A DNA stretch of 64,000 nucleotides from CAZGZD01 sp964530005 (GTDB lineage: Bacteria; Patescibacteriota; Microgenomatia; UBA1406; GWC2-37-13): assembly GCA_964530005.1 (NCBI GenBank), contig CAZGZD010000002.1:1-64000 (forward strand), given 5' to 3'. Position numbers and translations under genes: made by a program. Position 1 is the stretch's first letter, and each line of letters begins with the position of its first letter. A model generated the notes under the pieces. The model was not told the origin of the DNA and did not search any database. It saw only the letters and a program-made list of their open reading frames with translations. Shown piece by piece: positions 19,215 to 29,241 of the stretch.

Positions 19215-19881
19215 TTAGATTTTTGATGCACAGAATTTGAAAAGCGTACTCTGGCTTATTGCGTACAAAATACTGAGACAGATTAGACAAAAGTAGAAAT
19301 AATAGTTTTGGCCTGTATTTGAGGTAACTCATTTCCCCTCTTAGATACTTTAGCCCTCTTAGTCCGACGACTTTATATCCTCTCTTAATCATTTCTTGAC
19401 TTGTCCACCCAGATTTGTGTTCTTGCCAAGGATTATTGTTGTAAGCTTTTTGAGGGACAAAGCCATTAGGAGTCATTATGACAACTTTCTTTTTTGCAAT
19501 AGCTTCTAATATTCGAATTAGTTCTATCCCTTGCTTTTTGGGCATATGCTCTATGATCTCACAGGCGAATACGCAATCAAATGATTTCGGCTTGAACCGC
19601 TCCAAAAGATTGAGAGCATTGCTTATGTAATACCTCTTATGAATTCCTTTTTTTTTACTGATTTCTATGGATGGCTTGTAAGCGTCTACTCCCACACACT
19701 GAAGCTTATCTGAAAAGGCCTGTATGGGTGAATCAGCACCACATCCAACATCCAAAAGACTTTCACATCCAGCCACTGATCTTTCTAATTCTCCAAAAAA
19801 AGTCGAGAAAAAAGGAACCCTGCGATGGATTTTGTACCGAAAGTACAGCTGCTTTTCCAACTCGAGAAAAAAAGTGATCAA
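19204..19881 (-). CDS. Class I SAM-dependent methyltransferase
   Basis: The 225-aa protein has SAM motif I SLLDVGCGADSP (about residues 37-48), acidic loop VGVDAYKPS, motif II FDCVFACEIIEHMPK and KKVVIMTPNGFVPQ. The C-terminal HKSGWTSQEMIKRGYKVVGLRG block is common in methyltransferases of O-antigen and capsule clusters. Overlaps both neighbours (11 and 4 bases), so it is part of a coupled operon with the GT and epimerase genes. Confidence 0.85.
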   Translation of the reverse strand: MITFFLELEKQLYFRYKIHRRVPFFSTFFGELERSVAGCESLLDVGCGADSPIQAFSDKLQCVGVDAYKPSIEISKKKGIHKRYYISNALNLLERFKPKSFDCVFACEIIEHMPKKQGIELIRILEAIAKKKVVIMTPNGFVPQKAYNNNPWQEHKSGWTSQEMIKRGYKVVGLRGLKYLRGEMSYLKYRPKLLFLLLSNLSQYFVRNKPEYAFQILCIKNLNEK

Positions 19882-20672
19882 TTTTGTGAAGCATCAATCA
19901 TTTTTTTAATTCCATCTGCCAATGATACCTGAGGAAGCCAAGAGGGGACTCTGCCCATATTAAAGGCCTTATGATTAGCCCCTTTTTTAGCTCCATACTG
20001 AATCTTTGCTCCTGTAAATCGACTAATAATTTTTGCTACCTGCTTTATCTGGACCCATTCATAACTACTTGCATCAAAGATATACTTTTTTGAAGATTTA
20101 TCATTGAGACTTAAGTGGAATGCTCGAGCCAAATCATCAACATGAGTAAATTGTCTCCACTCTTCACCGTCGGTCATCATAGTTATTTTACCGCGAGTTA
20201 TAGCTTGATGGACAAAATCAGATATGACATGGCTCTTTTCATTATTTTTTTCCATCACTCCATAGGCATTCCACACTCTCACACATTTTCCGCCTATTAA
20301 CCCTGTCCATACTTCGCCTAATTTTTTTGTCACTCCATAGACAGTATCACAATCATCAGCAAACTGGCTCGACACAAAAAGAAATTCTTTCTTTTTTTTC
20401 TCCATCTGATCAAGAACGTTTTTTAAAAGAGCCAGATTCCATTGAAGTTGAGATAGTTGCACATTTTCATTAAAAAGATACTTTGAACCCCCTACATCCC
20501 AAGCGAGAAAGTATATTCGATCAATCCTATCCAAATTGAATTTATAGGAGCGTGCGTCTTGACTCTTTTTTATTCTAATATCAAATCTAACCACCTCTTC
20601 GCCCTGCTCCTCTAAGAATCTACAAAATGGAGTTCCTATAAAGCCACTTGAACCAATGACTAAATTCTTCAT
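19878..20672 (-). CDS. NAD-dependent epimerase/dehydratase
   Basis: Extended SDR of 264 aa, on the short side for the family. Nucleotide-binding GSSGFIG (residues 7-13), a FVSSQFAD strand, and the catalytic YGVTK (YxxxK) are present, as is QFTHVDDLARAFHLSL near the C-terminus. Likely acts on a nucleotide sugar, but product cannot be told. It lies 3 bases downstream of the GME-like gene, so the two probably work in succession. Confidence 0.82.
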   Translation of the reverse strand: MKNLVIGSSGFIGTPFCRFLEEQGEEVVRFDIRIKKSQDARSYKFNLDRIDRIYFLAWDVGGSKYLFNENVQLSQLQWNLALLKNVLDQMEKKKKEFLFVSSQFADDCDTVYGVTKKLGEVWTGLIGGKCVRVWNAYGVMEKNNEKSHVISDFVHQAITRGKITMMTDGEEWRQFTHVDDLARAFHLSLNDKSSKKYIFDASSYEWVQIKQVAKIISRFTGAKIQYGAKKGANHKAFNMGRVPSWLPQVSLADGIKKMIDASQN

Positions 20673-20675
20673 AGG

Positions 20676-21656
20676 TTAGCTTTTGGAAGATTTATCAACT
20701 TGGCTTGAAATCCACTCATATGTTTTGGTCATTCCGTCAATCAGAGGTGCATTGGGCTGCCATTTAAGCTTTTTCCTTATCAACGTATTATCTGAATTTC
20801 TTCCTCTCACTCCCAATGGTCCTTTAATATGCTTTATATTGAGCTTCTTTTTTGCTATCTTCATTGTCATTTCGGCCAGCTGATTAATACTCACCATCTC
20901 ATCAGATCCTATGTTGACAGGCCCAATGAAATTTGAGTCCATAAGCTTCCTTACACCCTTGAGACACTCGTCTATGTATAGAAATGAGCGAGTTTGTTTG
21001 CCATCACCCCACATTTTCATAGTCCCTCCATCTGGAGTTTCCGCAACCTTGCGGCACATAGCGGCAGGAGCTTTTTCCCGACCCCCTGTCCACGTTCCTT
21101 CAGGACCAAATATATTATGAAATCTAGCAATTCTTACTTGAAGCTTATAATTTCTGTAAAAAGCAAGGTAGAGTCTTTCGCTAAAAAGTTTTTCCCATCC
21201 ATACTCAGAATCTGGTGCTGCTGGATATGCAGAATCCTCTGTACAGTTTGGATTTTTAGTACTTAGCTGATTATGGAGTGGATAGACACAGGCTGAAGAG
21301 GAATAGAAGATCTTCTTAATCTGCGCTTTATGTCCATAAAATGCCATATTGAGATTAATTGAAGCAGAATTATGCATTACATTCGCATCATTGTCCCCAC
21401 TAAAAATATATCCTGCCCCACCCATATCTGCAGCTAATTGATACACTTCATCAAAAGGTCTATCTAAGATTTTTTGAACCGATTTTGGAATACGAAGATC
21501 TGCGATGATAAACTCATCCGCCTCTGTCTTACTATATTCTGGTCGCTTAAGATCGACGCCTCTTACCCAAAATCCCTCTTGCTTTAATCGCTTTACCAAA
21601 TGACTGCCAATAAATCCTCCACCCCCACAAACTAAAGCGGTCTTTTTTTTAGCCAT
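20676..21656 (-). CDS. GDP-mannose 3,5-epimerase-like nucleotide-sugar epimerase
   Basis: Extended SDR of 326 aa with GGGGFIGSHL (residues 11-20), AADMGGAGYIF (about 75-85), SSSACVYP and YGWEK (Tyr/Lys catalytic pair). The ADMGG...SSACVYP combination is characteristic of plant-type GDP-mannose 3,5-epimerase, which makes GDP-L-galactose and GDP-L-gulose. Followed by RFHNIFGPEGTWTGGREKAPAAMCRK, also typical of that family. Exact substrate still an inference; a related UDP-sugar epimerase is possible. Confidence 0.8.
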   Translation of the reverse strand: MAKKKTALVCGGGGFIGSHLVKRLKQEGFWVRGVDLKRPEYSKTEADEFIIADLRIPKSVQKILDRPFDEVYQLAADMGGAGYIFSGDNDANVMHNSASINLNMAFYGHKAQIKKIFYSSSACVYPLHNQLSTKNPNCTEDSAYPAAPDSEYGWEKLFSERLYLAFYRNYKLQVRIARFHNIFGPEGTWTGGREKAPAAMCRKVAETPDGGTMKMWGDGKQTRSFLYIDECLKGVRKLMDSNFIGPVNIGSDEMVSINQLAEMTMKIAKKKLNIKHIKGPLGVRGRNSDNTLIRKKLKWQPNAPLIDGMTKTYEWISSQVDKSSKS

Positions 21657-21694
21657 ACTTTTGATTTTTTAACACAAAATTCTAACACAAAAAT

Positions 21695-23809
21695 TTATTT
21701 TTTGCTATTTTTCGACTTTACTATATAAAGCAATATCCATAAAAGAGAGGAGATAGAAATGATACCACTTATATAACCAAACTGCTCTGGTTGAAAATAA
21801 ATTTTCAATTCAATTGGCCTATTGGAATTTGATTTTGAATCATATCTTTTTTTTATTTTCCATGAATTTGCAAATCCTTCGTAAATTCCATGCTCAATGG
21901 CAAATTGGCTTTTATCCAATCCTTTAATTTGCCAATCTTTATGATATGAATTTCTAAAAACTAAGACTTGATTATCTATTTCACTTGCTGCAATCTTTAC
22001 CCTATATTCGGTGGGTGAAATTTTTTCATATACAATGCTCTTGCCAAATTTTGGATTAGCGAGTGAAATTAGATTTTTATAGTAATTGCTTTTCAACTCG
22101 TATAGAGATAGATAAGAAGAATTATAAATTCTATCGTATTTGCTATTTTTTGATAATAATTTACCTTTGCTTTCATAACCTTGATCGAAGTAACGATTCT
22201 TATCGAAGTCCTTTCTTATTAGCACATATCGAACTGAGGCTTGCCCTACTAATTGGGCATCAAATCTAACTGATAATTGATCAATGATCTGTCTTGATAA
22301 GCGCATGGTCGTATCGTCTGAATATATTAGAGGTCTTGTGATCAGCTTACCCAACACATCCTGACTCAAAAATCTCGTATTACCAAGACGAAAATATCCA
22401 TTATTAATTCCGGGGTATAGAAGTAGCGCGCCCTCTTTGTCGCTTTCATTTAGAATCTTAGCCACATCTTGATATTCTAGTGGAACTGTTGCTGTAAATC
22501 GCTGTGTTCTTACTGTATCAAGGCCGATATATCTATATGGATTGAAAAATATTAGCGTGTGAATGAAAACTACAGCGATTAAAGATATTGAAATAGTTCT
22601 ATACTTATTAACATTTAAAGCAAATAATATCAAAAGACTTAAATAAAGCATTATTGGAACTCCAAATTTGCTTCCGGGAGTTCTAAAAATACCCATTATT
22701 GGATTTACTTTGTATAAAAATACATTCAAGCTCCCAAAAGGAGGTTGATCCCCCTTGATGAGAAATATGGCAAAAAGAAGACTACCGATAATCAATAAAA
22801 GACTCCTTTTATCTTTTATCATCTTCCAGTTCACCACAACAGCGCTAAGCGAAAGAATCCATATTAAAAATGTTGAAATAATTATGAAAGGATTGAAATA
22901 GTATTGATAATATGGATGAGGTTGCTTCGGTGAGTAATAGAGAGCAATTGACCAATCATATAAAAACTGGAATATACCTCTCATTCCCTTTTCTAAAAAG
23001 ATAAAGGCAATATTTCCAATTGGAGGAGAGAAAAAAACTCCACGGCTAATATTCAAATATGCATAGACAAGATTAAAAATAAAAAAAGAACTCGCTATTA
23101 AAGTGAGACACATCATCAATAAATACTTTTTTATAAGCTTCAAATTAAATAAGTTCTCCTTAAAAAAAAGAAATGGAAGATACATCGTAATTAAAAAAGC
23201 AAGGGAAAAAGGAGGGCTACTTGCAATTAAGGCGATTAAAAAAGCCTGCCATAGAAAAGTCCTTAGATCCAGTTCATTGCGTAATTGATTTAGAAGAAAA
23301 TAAAATAAAATAGGCGCGATCAAAATAATATGAAACGTACCGTCTATGACTCCTGTTGCTAAAATTATTGACAAATTGTAAGAATAAAAAAAAGCAGCTA
23401 TAGCTGGGAATAATATATTTCGCGAAGAAAATAGAAGCTTTTGAATCTTATAAAATACCAAGTAAGACGAGTAATAAATACCCAGAGAAATCCCGCAGTA
23501 AAAAATTACCTGCATCAATTTTATTGAATGAGTCAACTTAATCAAAGTAAAGCTAATTAGCTTTGAATAAAAATTTACTGAAATGAAGAGCGAAAAAATA
23601 TACCCTAGATTATTCTGACTCCATACACTTAATAGCTCTGGATTCTTATTACCAGACAAGATCAATCCCGAGTCTACAAAAGATATGTGATTGTTGCCTA
23701 ATAATCTATAAACAGTTCCAAACAAGAAAAGATTCAATATCAATGGAACACCCAGAAAGGGAAGTAGAGGAAAAAAATTTCTTGTATATTTTTTGAGTAG
23801 ATCTAACAT
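21695..23809 (-). CDS. Large polytopic membrane protein, GT-C-like
   Basis: The 704-aa protein has about 12-14 hydrophobic segments over residues 12-420 and near the C-terminus (IISISSLLWILLYIV), with a large probable extracytoplasmic domain at about 430-670. The segment PIMGIFRTPGSKFGVPIMLY resembles the FRxPxKF element of YfhO-like and arabinofuranosyltransferase-type (AftD-like) GT-C membrane proteins. Suggested role: transfer of sugars from lipid carriers on the outer face of the membrane. Function unproven; very A+T-rich codon use. Confidence 0.65.
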   Translation of the reverse strand: MLDLLKKYTRNFFPLLPFLGVPLILNLFLFGTVYRLLGNNHISFVDSGLILSGNKNPELLSVWSQNNLGYIFSLFISVNFYSKLISFTLIKLTHSIKLMQVIFYCGISLGIYYSSYLVFYKIQKLLFSSRNILFPAIAAFFYSYNLSIILATGVIDGTFHIILIAPILFYFLLNQLRNELDLRTFLWQAFLIALIASSPPFSLAFLITMYLPFLFFKENLFNLKLIKKYLLMMCLTLIASSFFIFNLVYAYLNISRGVFFSPPIGNIAFIFLEKGMRGIFQFLYDWSIALYYSPKQPHPYYQYYFNPFIIISTFLIWILSLSAVVVNWKMIKDKRSLLLIIGSLLFAIFLIKGDQPPFGSLNVFLYKVNPIMGIFRTPGSKFGVPIMLYLSLLILFALNVNKYRTISISLIAVVFIHTLIFFNPYRYIGLDTVRTQRFTATVPLEYQDVAKILNESDKEGALLLYPGINNGYFRLGNTRFLSQDVLGKLITRPLIYSDDTTMRLSRQIIDQLSVRFDAQLVGQASVRYVLIRKDFDKNRYFDQGYESKGKLLSKNSKYDRIYNSSYLSLYELKSNYYKNLISLANPKFGKSIVYEKISPTEYRVKIAASEIDNQVLVFRNSYHKDWQIKGLDKSQFAIEHGIYEGFANSWKIKKRYDSKSNSNRPIELKIYFQPEQFGYISGIISISSLLWILLYIVKSKNSKK

Positions 23810-23840
23810 CGTATGGAGATTTATGCGGAAAATCTATTAA

Positions 23841-24785
23841 CTACTTATCATGACTCTCTAAGTACCATTTGATTGTCTCTGCTAACCCTTTTTTAAAATT
23901 TGTTTTTGAGCGAAATCCAAATTCAATCTTTGCCTTTGAGACATCGAGCTTCCGCCTTGGTTGACCATCAGGCTTAGATCTATCCCAATGAATTGCCCCA
24001 CTATAATCCATAAAGTCACAGATTAGCCTAACTAAATCACTAATTGAAATTTCGTTAGACGCACCTAAGTTGACCGGGTCAGATTTTTCATATCTCTCTG
24101 TTGCCAAAGCAATACCTTCAGCAGCATCTTCAACATAAAGAAATTCACGGGTTGCACGACCAGTACCCCATACTTCAATGAAAGGTTTTTTGTTCTTTTT
24201 TGCATCTGCAACTTTTTTTATGAGAGCAGGTATCACGTGTGAACTTTTAGGATCAAAATTGTCTCCAGGTCCATACATATTCACGGGAAGAAGGAATATG
24301 GAATTAAATCCATATTGCTGTCTATATGCCTGACTCTGAACAAGAAGCATTTTTTTGGCAAGTCCATAAGGAGCATTGGTCTCCTCAGGATACCCCTCCC
24401 ATAAATTTTTTTCTTTGAATGGAATTGGGGTCATTTTAGGATATGCACATATAGTCCCAATTGCCACAAATTTCTTAACTTTGGCCTGTCGAGCAGCTTC
24501 CATCAAGTGTGCTCCCATAATTAGATTTTCATAAAAAAGCTCTCCAGGCTTCTCTTTATTAAGGCCTATTCCCCCAACTTTCGCAGCAAGATGTATCACC
24601 ACATCGATTTTTTTGACAGCTCTGACACAGTTCTTCCAATCGATTAAATTTAGTTGCTTCGATGTGGGAGCATAGATATTTTTTTTTGGTACATATCTTA
24701 TCTGTGTAAGATTGTTGATTAGGTGATTGCCAACAAACCCGTTGCCACCAGTTACCAGAATCTTTGCTTTCTGTAGATTTATCAT
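23841..24785 (-). CDS. fcl: GDP-L-fucose synthase
   Basis: Converts GDP-4-keto-6-deoxymannose to GDP-L-fucose by epimerisation and NADPH-dependent reduction. The 314-aa protein has GGNGFVG (Rossmann loop), HLAAKVGGI, GTICAYPKMTPIPFKE, and YGLAKK (catalytic YxxxK). NMYGPGDNFDPKSSHVIPALI and WGTGRATREFLYVEDAAEG are diagnostic of the WcaG/Fcl family. It is the first gene of the minus-strand operon ending at 18216. Its partner gmd lies 9 kb away at 33.5 kb. Confidence 0.95.
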   Translation of the reverse strand: MINLQKAKILVTGGNGFVGNHLINNLTQIRYVPKKNIYAPTSKQLNLIDWKNCVRAVKKIDVVIHLAAKVGGIGLNKEKPGELFYENLIMGAHLMEAARQAKVKKFVAIGTICAYPKMTPIPFKEKNLWEGYPEETNAPYGLAKKMLLVQSQAYRQQYGFNSIFLLPVNMYGPGDNFDPKSSHVIPALIKKVADAKKNKKPFIEVWGTGRATREFLYVEDAAEGIALATERYEKSDPVNLGASNEISISDLVRLICDFMDYSGAIHWDRSKPDGQPRRKLDVSKAKIEFGFRSKTNFKKGLAETIKWYLESHDK

Positions 24786-24853
24786 TTCTTATAAGTGGAG
24801 TAATCCATAGCTAAATTATTATATAATCATGCTTGATACTATACTGAAATTTT

Positions 24854-26533
24854 TTGAAATTGTACAAAGAAATGTTTGCTGAAATTAGAAATTTGATAAT
24901 AAAGTGGCTGCTTATTCCCTCTTTTTTTCTTTTTTTTGCTTTTGCACTCTCAATACTATACTACATAAACTCCGACACTAAACTAAACATACTCTCACAA
25001 AACCAAGTCCCGATTAATCTACAGCAGAGCAAATACTCAATCCGAGGAGAATTTACATCAACTGAAAATTACTTGGGAATACTTGTGGCTCATCTGAAAG
25101 TAAATGAAAATACAAAAGCAAAGTCAATCTTTAGAATTAAAGACAAATCAGACAATACCTGGTATCACACTTCGACAATAGATGCTATAAATTATCGCTA
25201 CACTCCGACATATCGTTTTGGATTTCCCACAATTCCAAAATCAAAAAATAAAACATATTTATTTGAAATCACCCTCTTACATAAGAAAGGAGGGGAGTAC
25301 TCCTCGATTTCACTCGATAAAGATTATCCATATATCACTTTGCAATCTGAGTATAAAAAGACACTACTTTTAAGCAATAAGGCAATTTTAGCAGAATTGA
25401 TCAGGGAAAAAATCTTTTACTATACCTCCAGTGACGGATTCTGGAAAGTCTTTGCGATATACTCAATCCCTCTACTTTTATACTTGCTCTACATCACTTC
25501 CTTGTCTGCAATAATACCTCTAAGCATAAGAAGCAAAGTGGTCGATTATAGAGCTTTCCTGTCAAAGCCATACTTTATGGTATTAGTAAGCGCAGTCATA
25601 TTTGATATATTTGTAATTCGGCAATATTCAGATTTTACGACTATTCTGTTTATACTACTATGGATTCTTGGCATAATAACCTACAAATTAAGATCTGATA
25701 CTTCTTTTTATAGCACTCTACTTCTTTTAACACTATGCCCTCTCTTAATATTTGCAACTGTAGAGCCTATAGCAGAAAAAACTGCAATCTGGGCCTATTT
25801 GCTACTCATTATCGGATTTTTTCAAGCAGCTTATGAGGCTAATGCTCAACCAGATAGAGAACCACGGCCCAGATTCCTGAAATCTATTGTTGGATCTATG
25901 ACTCATCTTCCTATTTATTTTGATAAGTATTCGGAAATTTTAATAAAAGCTTTTCTTAAACTTATCCGCTTAAGAGCTGAGGCAATTATCAAATTCATAT
26001 ACAGAAAATCTCCATCCAGTCTATCCGACTGGGTTTTTTTAGTAGCAAAAACAGCTATGCTCATCATAGTCCTTCTCACACTTCTTATTATTTTTATTAT
26101 GGCCTTTTTTCTTATAAACAACCACATACAAGCCGTGAATCACAAAAAAGATAGAATCGCAAAGAACCCAGTTATTGAAACCATTGAGCCCGAATTAGTA
26201 TATAAGGCAACAAAAGTGGTGATTTATGGAAAAAACTTTGATTGGGATGTGGGAAAAGCGGAAGCTTTTATGGATGGAGAGAAAATAGATATTCTACTTT
26301 GGACTGATACAAAGATTGTTTTTCTTGTTCCTCTGCACTGGAAAAATGGCACTCACAGAATTTGGATAGAAAAACAAATAGATTGGGATGGAAAGATCAC
26401 AAGTGCTAAAAGCAAAACGCTTAATATAAAAATTTTGCCAATAAGCGAAAAATTCACAGAAAGTGACCGTCTATACTTTGAACAACTAAAAAATCTAAAG
26501 AGGGAAACATTGAAGTTGAATGGATATAATTAA
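24854..26533 (+). CDS. Polytopic membrane protein with C-terminal IPT/TIG domain
   Basis: Unrecognised 559-aa protein. N-terminal membrane segment (about residues 14-36), an extracytoplasmic beta-rich region (about 45-170), a block of six or so hydrophobic segments (about 195-330), another at about 395-420, and a C-terminal IPT/TIG-like Ig domain (about 437-520: VIETIEPELVYKATKVVIYGKNF...). TTG 24854 is the longest start; ATG 24872 is also possible. A TATAAT at 24822-24827 would give a leader of about 20 bases. Context suggests a surface-glycan or cell-wall role. Confidence 0.6.
   Translation: MKLYKEMFAEIRNLIIKWLLIPSFFLFFAFALSILYYINSDTKLNILSQNQVPINLQQSKYSIRGEFTSTENYLGILVAHLKVNENTKAKSIFRIKDKSDNTWYHTSTIDAINYRYTPTYRFGFPTIPKSKNKTYLFEITLLHKKGGEYSSISLDKDYPYITLQSEYKKTLLLSNKAILAELIREKIFYYTSSDGFWKVFAIYSIPLLLYLLYITSLSAIIPLSIRSKVVDYRAFLSKPYFMVLVSAVIFDIFVIRQYSDFTTILFILLWILGIITYKLRSDTSFYSTLLLLTLCPLLIFATVEPIAEKTAIWAYLLLIIGFFQAAYEANAQPDREPRPRFLKSIVGSMTHLPIYFDKYSEILIKAFLKLIRLRAEAIIKFIYRKSPSSLSDWVFLVAKTAMLIIVLLTLLIIFIMAFFLINNHIQAVNHKKDRIAKNPVIETIEPELVYKATKVVIYGKNFDWDVGKAEAFMDGEKIDILLWTDTKIVFLVPLHWKNGTHRIWIEKQIDWDGKITSAKSKTLNIKILPISEKFTESDRLYFEQLKNLKRETLKLNGYN
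26525..26530 (+). promoter_or_regulatory. -10 box inside the 3' end of the TIG gene
   Basis: TATAAT overlaps the last codons of the TIG gene and stands 6 bases before ATG 26537, again the leaderless spacing. No good -35. Confidence 0.45.
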
Positions 26534-26536
26534 CGT

Positions 26537-27946
26537 ATGTTTAATTATTCCTTTTGGGCCGATGAAGCATTCATTTCATCAGCAGCGCAACAACTCGTCA
26601 AAGGTCAGATTTCTTTTTTTGAGGCAATTCAGCTTACTGGAATCACATATCAAAAGCTTGGCATGCTTACGACTGCCGCATCTTTTAAACTTTTTGGCAT
26701 TAGTGAACTTACCGCACGTATTCCTTCAATGTTCATGTTTGCCATTGGTATTGTGATAATATTCTTTCTTGCCAAAAAAATAAGCAATATTTACGGCTCA
26801 GTAATAGCTTCATTTATTTACGGACTTTCTCAACTTAATTTAGCCTATGCAACTCAAGCCAAACCATATGCCGCAATTGAGACAATAACCCTCTCAATCA
26901 TTCTATTATTTCTAGCCCTAAACAAAGAAAAAAAGAAAAAAAGGGTAATTCTCTATAACGTTTTGATAATCATGCTTTCCGCAATCGCCACATTTCTTCA
27001 TATCATTGCCTTATTGCTTTGGATTTTTTACTTTCTCTATGTTTTGACACGTATTTCAAAGATGCATTTTAGCCAAAAAAAAATTCTACTATCCATCATT
27101 CCAACGATCTTACTCATTTTTCTCACATCTCAGCTTGTGCTGCCAGAAATAATTAAACTCGTCACAAAAAAAAGCGCCATATCACACAACCATCTTTATC
27201 AAGTACTTCGGCTTTTTGGATATCGATATTTTTTAATTTCACTTTTTGCTTTTGCGGGTTTTGTCTGGACGTTTTCGAAAAACAAATTTTTAAATATTAG
27301 CATAATGCTCTATATGGGGACACTTTTTGTCCTTGTTATTTTTGTTCAGTATATCTTTAATATAAGATACGTTCTTTCAATTTTTGGAATTCTTTTTCTT
27401 TATTTCGGAGTTTTTTGGGGGGAAGTCGCGGCAAAATACTTACCCAAAAAAAAATGGCTTATTCCACTTACCATAATAGTTATATTTTTGATATCCGGCT
27501 ACAGAATAACGCGTACTCCACAACCTTATTACAATCCAAATATTGACAAATATGGAGACGTGCAAATTGCCAACTACAAAGATTTTTATACACAACTAAA
27601 ATCTCGGCATCCTGACTATAGATCAATACCTATCTTTAATGACACTTGTGACACAGAAGAGTGGTATCTTGACAGATACGCCAATGTCCATTTTCAAAAA
27701 TCTGTCAATAAGCCTTACCGTCATCCTGTGTCAAATACCATGGTTTATGGATCTCTTGCTGACTTTAGGAAAGAGATGAAAAAATATCCGAGAGGACTTG
27801 TCATTGTCGAGGACTGGCAAAGCTTCTTTCCTGAAGATATCAAGCAATATATAAAACAAAACCTTAAGCTTGAGTATAGAATTGAGAGTCTAAAGGAGGC
27901 TAAAGATGATCCTTGGCCACTTGCACTCTACACTTGGGGAATGTAA
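26537..27946 (+). CDS. GT39/PMT-type membrane glycosyltransferase lacking its first membrane segment
   Basis: The 469-aa protein has a GT-C fold with about 9-10 hydrophobic segments and a soluble C-terminal tail (about 350-469). It starts directly in the first extracytoplasmic loop with SFWADEAF; the catalytic Asp is residue 9. In the related protein at 36829-38190 the same motif (SLWLDEA) stands near residue 30 after a full membrane helix. No upstream start exists: the frame is closed by the TAA of the preceding gene one codon earlier. Either a slightly truncated gene or a real start with the first helix lost. Confidence 0.72.
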   Translation: MFNYSFWADEAFISSAAQQLVKGQISFFEAIQLTGITYQKLGMLTTAASFKLFGISELTARIPSMFMFAIGIVIIFFLAKKISNIYGSVIASFIYGLSQLNLAYATQAKPYAAIETITLSIILLFLALNKEKKKKRVILYNVLIIMLSAIATFLHIIALLLWIFYFLYVLTRISKMHFSQKKILLSIIPTILLIFLTSQLVLPEIIKLVTKKSAISHNHLYQVLRLFGYRYFLISLFAFAGFVWTFSKNKFLNISIMLYMGTLFVLVIFVQYIFNIRYVLSIFGILFLYFGVFWGEVAAKYLPKKKWLIPLTIIVIFLISGYRITRTPQPYYNPNIDKYGDVQIANYKDFYTQLKSRHPDYRSIPIFNDTCDTEEWYLDRYANVHFQKSVNKPYRHPVSNTMVYGSLADFRKEMKKYPRGLVIVEDWQSFFPEDIKQYIKQNLKLEYRIESLKEAKDDPWPLALYTWGM

Positions 27947-27953
27947 AACAAGA

Positions 27954-27959
27954 TATAAT
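27954..27959 (+). promoter_or_regulatory. -10 box of the MurJ-like gene
   Basis: TATAAT 10 bases before ATG 27970. It argues for the ATG at 27970 and against an upstream ATG at 27913 that lies before the box. Confidence 0.5.
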
Positions 27960-27969
27960 TAAGACTTCT

Positions 27970-29241
27970 ATGAAAAAAAGCGCTTTATTTATCAGTATGA
28001 TCGTTGGAGTATCAACTCTCATCCAAATACTGACTCAGATCATCGTAACTCGTATTTTTGGGGCAAAGGTAGAGCTTGACACCTTTCTTGCTGCAGTTGC
28101 GCTCCCAACCATTATAGTTTCCGCAATCTATGGCACTTTATCAGATACCATAATTCCGCTAATCAAAAAAGAAAAGGATGAAGACATACCATCATATATT
28201 TTCTGCACGGCAATCTATCTTGGACTTATTGGGCTTGTCGTATCTATAATACTAAGCCACTTTTCAAGAGAAATAACAGTATTGCTTTACGGAACTGAAA
28301 AAACAAGCTTTATCAACCAAACTGCTTTCTATACATTTTATCTTATCTATTCCATTCCCTTTGCTTTAGTAAATACAGTCTTTGGGGCCTACTTATATAG
28401 TAGGAAAAAGTTCTTGCTCTTTCCATCTGTGCAACTTGTGGGAACAATTCTGGGACTTTGTCTAACTATCTGGCTCGCGCCAACTTTGGGAATCGTAAGC
28501 TTAGTCATTGCTTTTTTTCTTTCACTTCTCATACAACTTCCGTTCATCTTTCCAAAAGTACCTCGAATATCACTTTCCTTTAAAAAAGCTCAAATTGGTA
28601 TTCTAATACTATCATGGGTTCCTCTTATAATTAGTAATTTTGCAGTAAGTAACAGCACACTAATTATGCGCTCATTTTCATCTCATCTCCCAGTAGGATA
28701 TATTGTCTATGTCAATCTTGCATCAAAATTATTTGCGGCTGCTGTCGGAATCATGACCATCGGTATTCAGACGATTTTTCTACCACACTTAGTCGATCTA
28801 ATTCACTCTCATGAAGTAAAAAAAATAGAGACACAGGTCGTAAAGGCTAAGTTTGCCGCTTGGGTTGTAAGCCTTGGAGTAATTATATTTATAATACTTG
28901 TCGCACCATTTTTTATGCGACTGATATTGGTGGGCGGGAAATTCACCGCACCGGACGTAGAAAAACTTATTGCGATCTTCCCATATTTCATTGCACCGGC
29001 CATGGGGTGGGGAATTAGTCAGGTCTATTTTCAACCCCTTATTGCGCTTCGCAAACAGTATAAACTCGCAATTCTCAATGTGGGGGCGGCTGCTCTTGGC
29101 TGGTTTGTGGCATTCTACGTACAGTCTTTATGGGGAGATTTATATGCAATCATGGCTGGATTGACAGTACTTCTGTTTACTGGCATAATTGGAGCTGAAA
29201 TCTTATGGATCAAAGAAAAAAGACTACTCCTGTCAAAATAG
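27970..29241 (+). CDS. MurJ/MviN-type lipid flippase
   Basis: MOP superfamily flippase of 423 aa with about 12-14 membrane segments. The N-terminus MKKSALFISMIVGVSTLIQILTQIIVTRIFG (read in parts) followed by AKVELDTFLAAVALP is typical of MurJ. The family normally flips lipid II; in this position it could flip the lipid-linked unit of the surrounding glycan cluster instead. Start moved from 27913 to 27970 because the extra residues are non-hydrophobic, overlap the previous gene and precede the promoter. Confidence 0.85.
   Translation: MKKSALFISMIVGVSTLIQILTQIIVTRIFGAKVELDTFLAAVALPTIIVSAIYGTLSDTIIPLIKKEKDEDIPSYIFCTAIYLGLIGLVVSIILSHFSREITVLLYGTEKTSFINQTAFYTFYLIYSIPFALVNTVFGAYLYSRKKFLLFPSVQLVGTILGLCLTIWLAPTLGIVSLVIAFFLSLLIQLPFIFPKVPRISLSFKKAQIGILILSWVPLIISNFAVSNSTLIMRSFSSHLPVGYIVYVNLASKLFAAAVGIMTIGIQTIFLPHLVDLIHSHEVKKIETQVVKAKFAAWVVSLGVIIFIILVAPFFMRLILVGGKFTAPDVEKLIAIFPYFIAPAMGWGISQVYFQPLIALRKQYKLAILNVGAAALGWFVAFYVQSLWGDLYAIMAGLTVLLFTGIIGAEILWIKEKRLLLSK

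Noticed and set aside
24829..24880. ATG 24829 as start of the TIG gene
   Set aside because: It is in a different frame and closes after 17 codons; the gene frame starts at TTG 24854 or ATG 24872.
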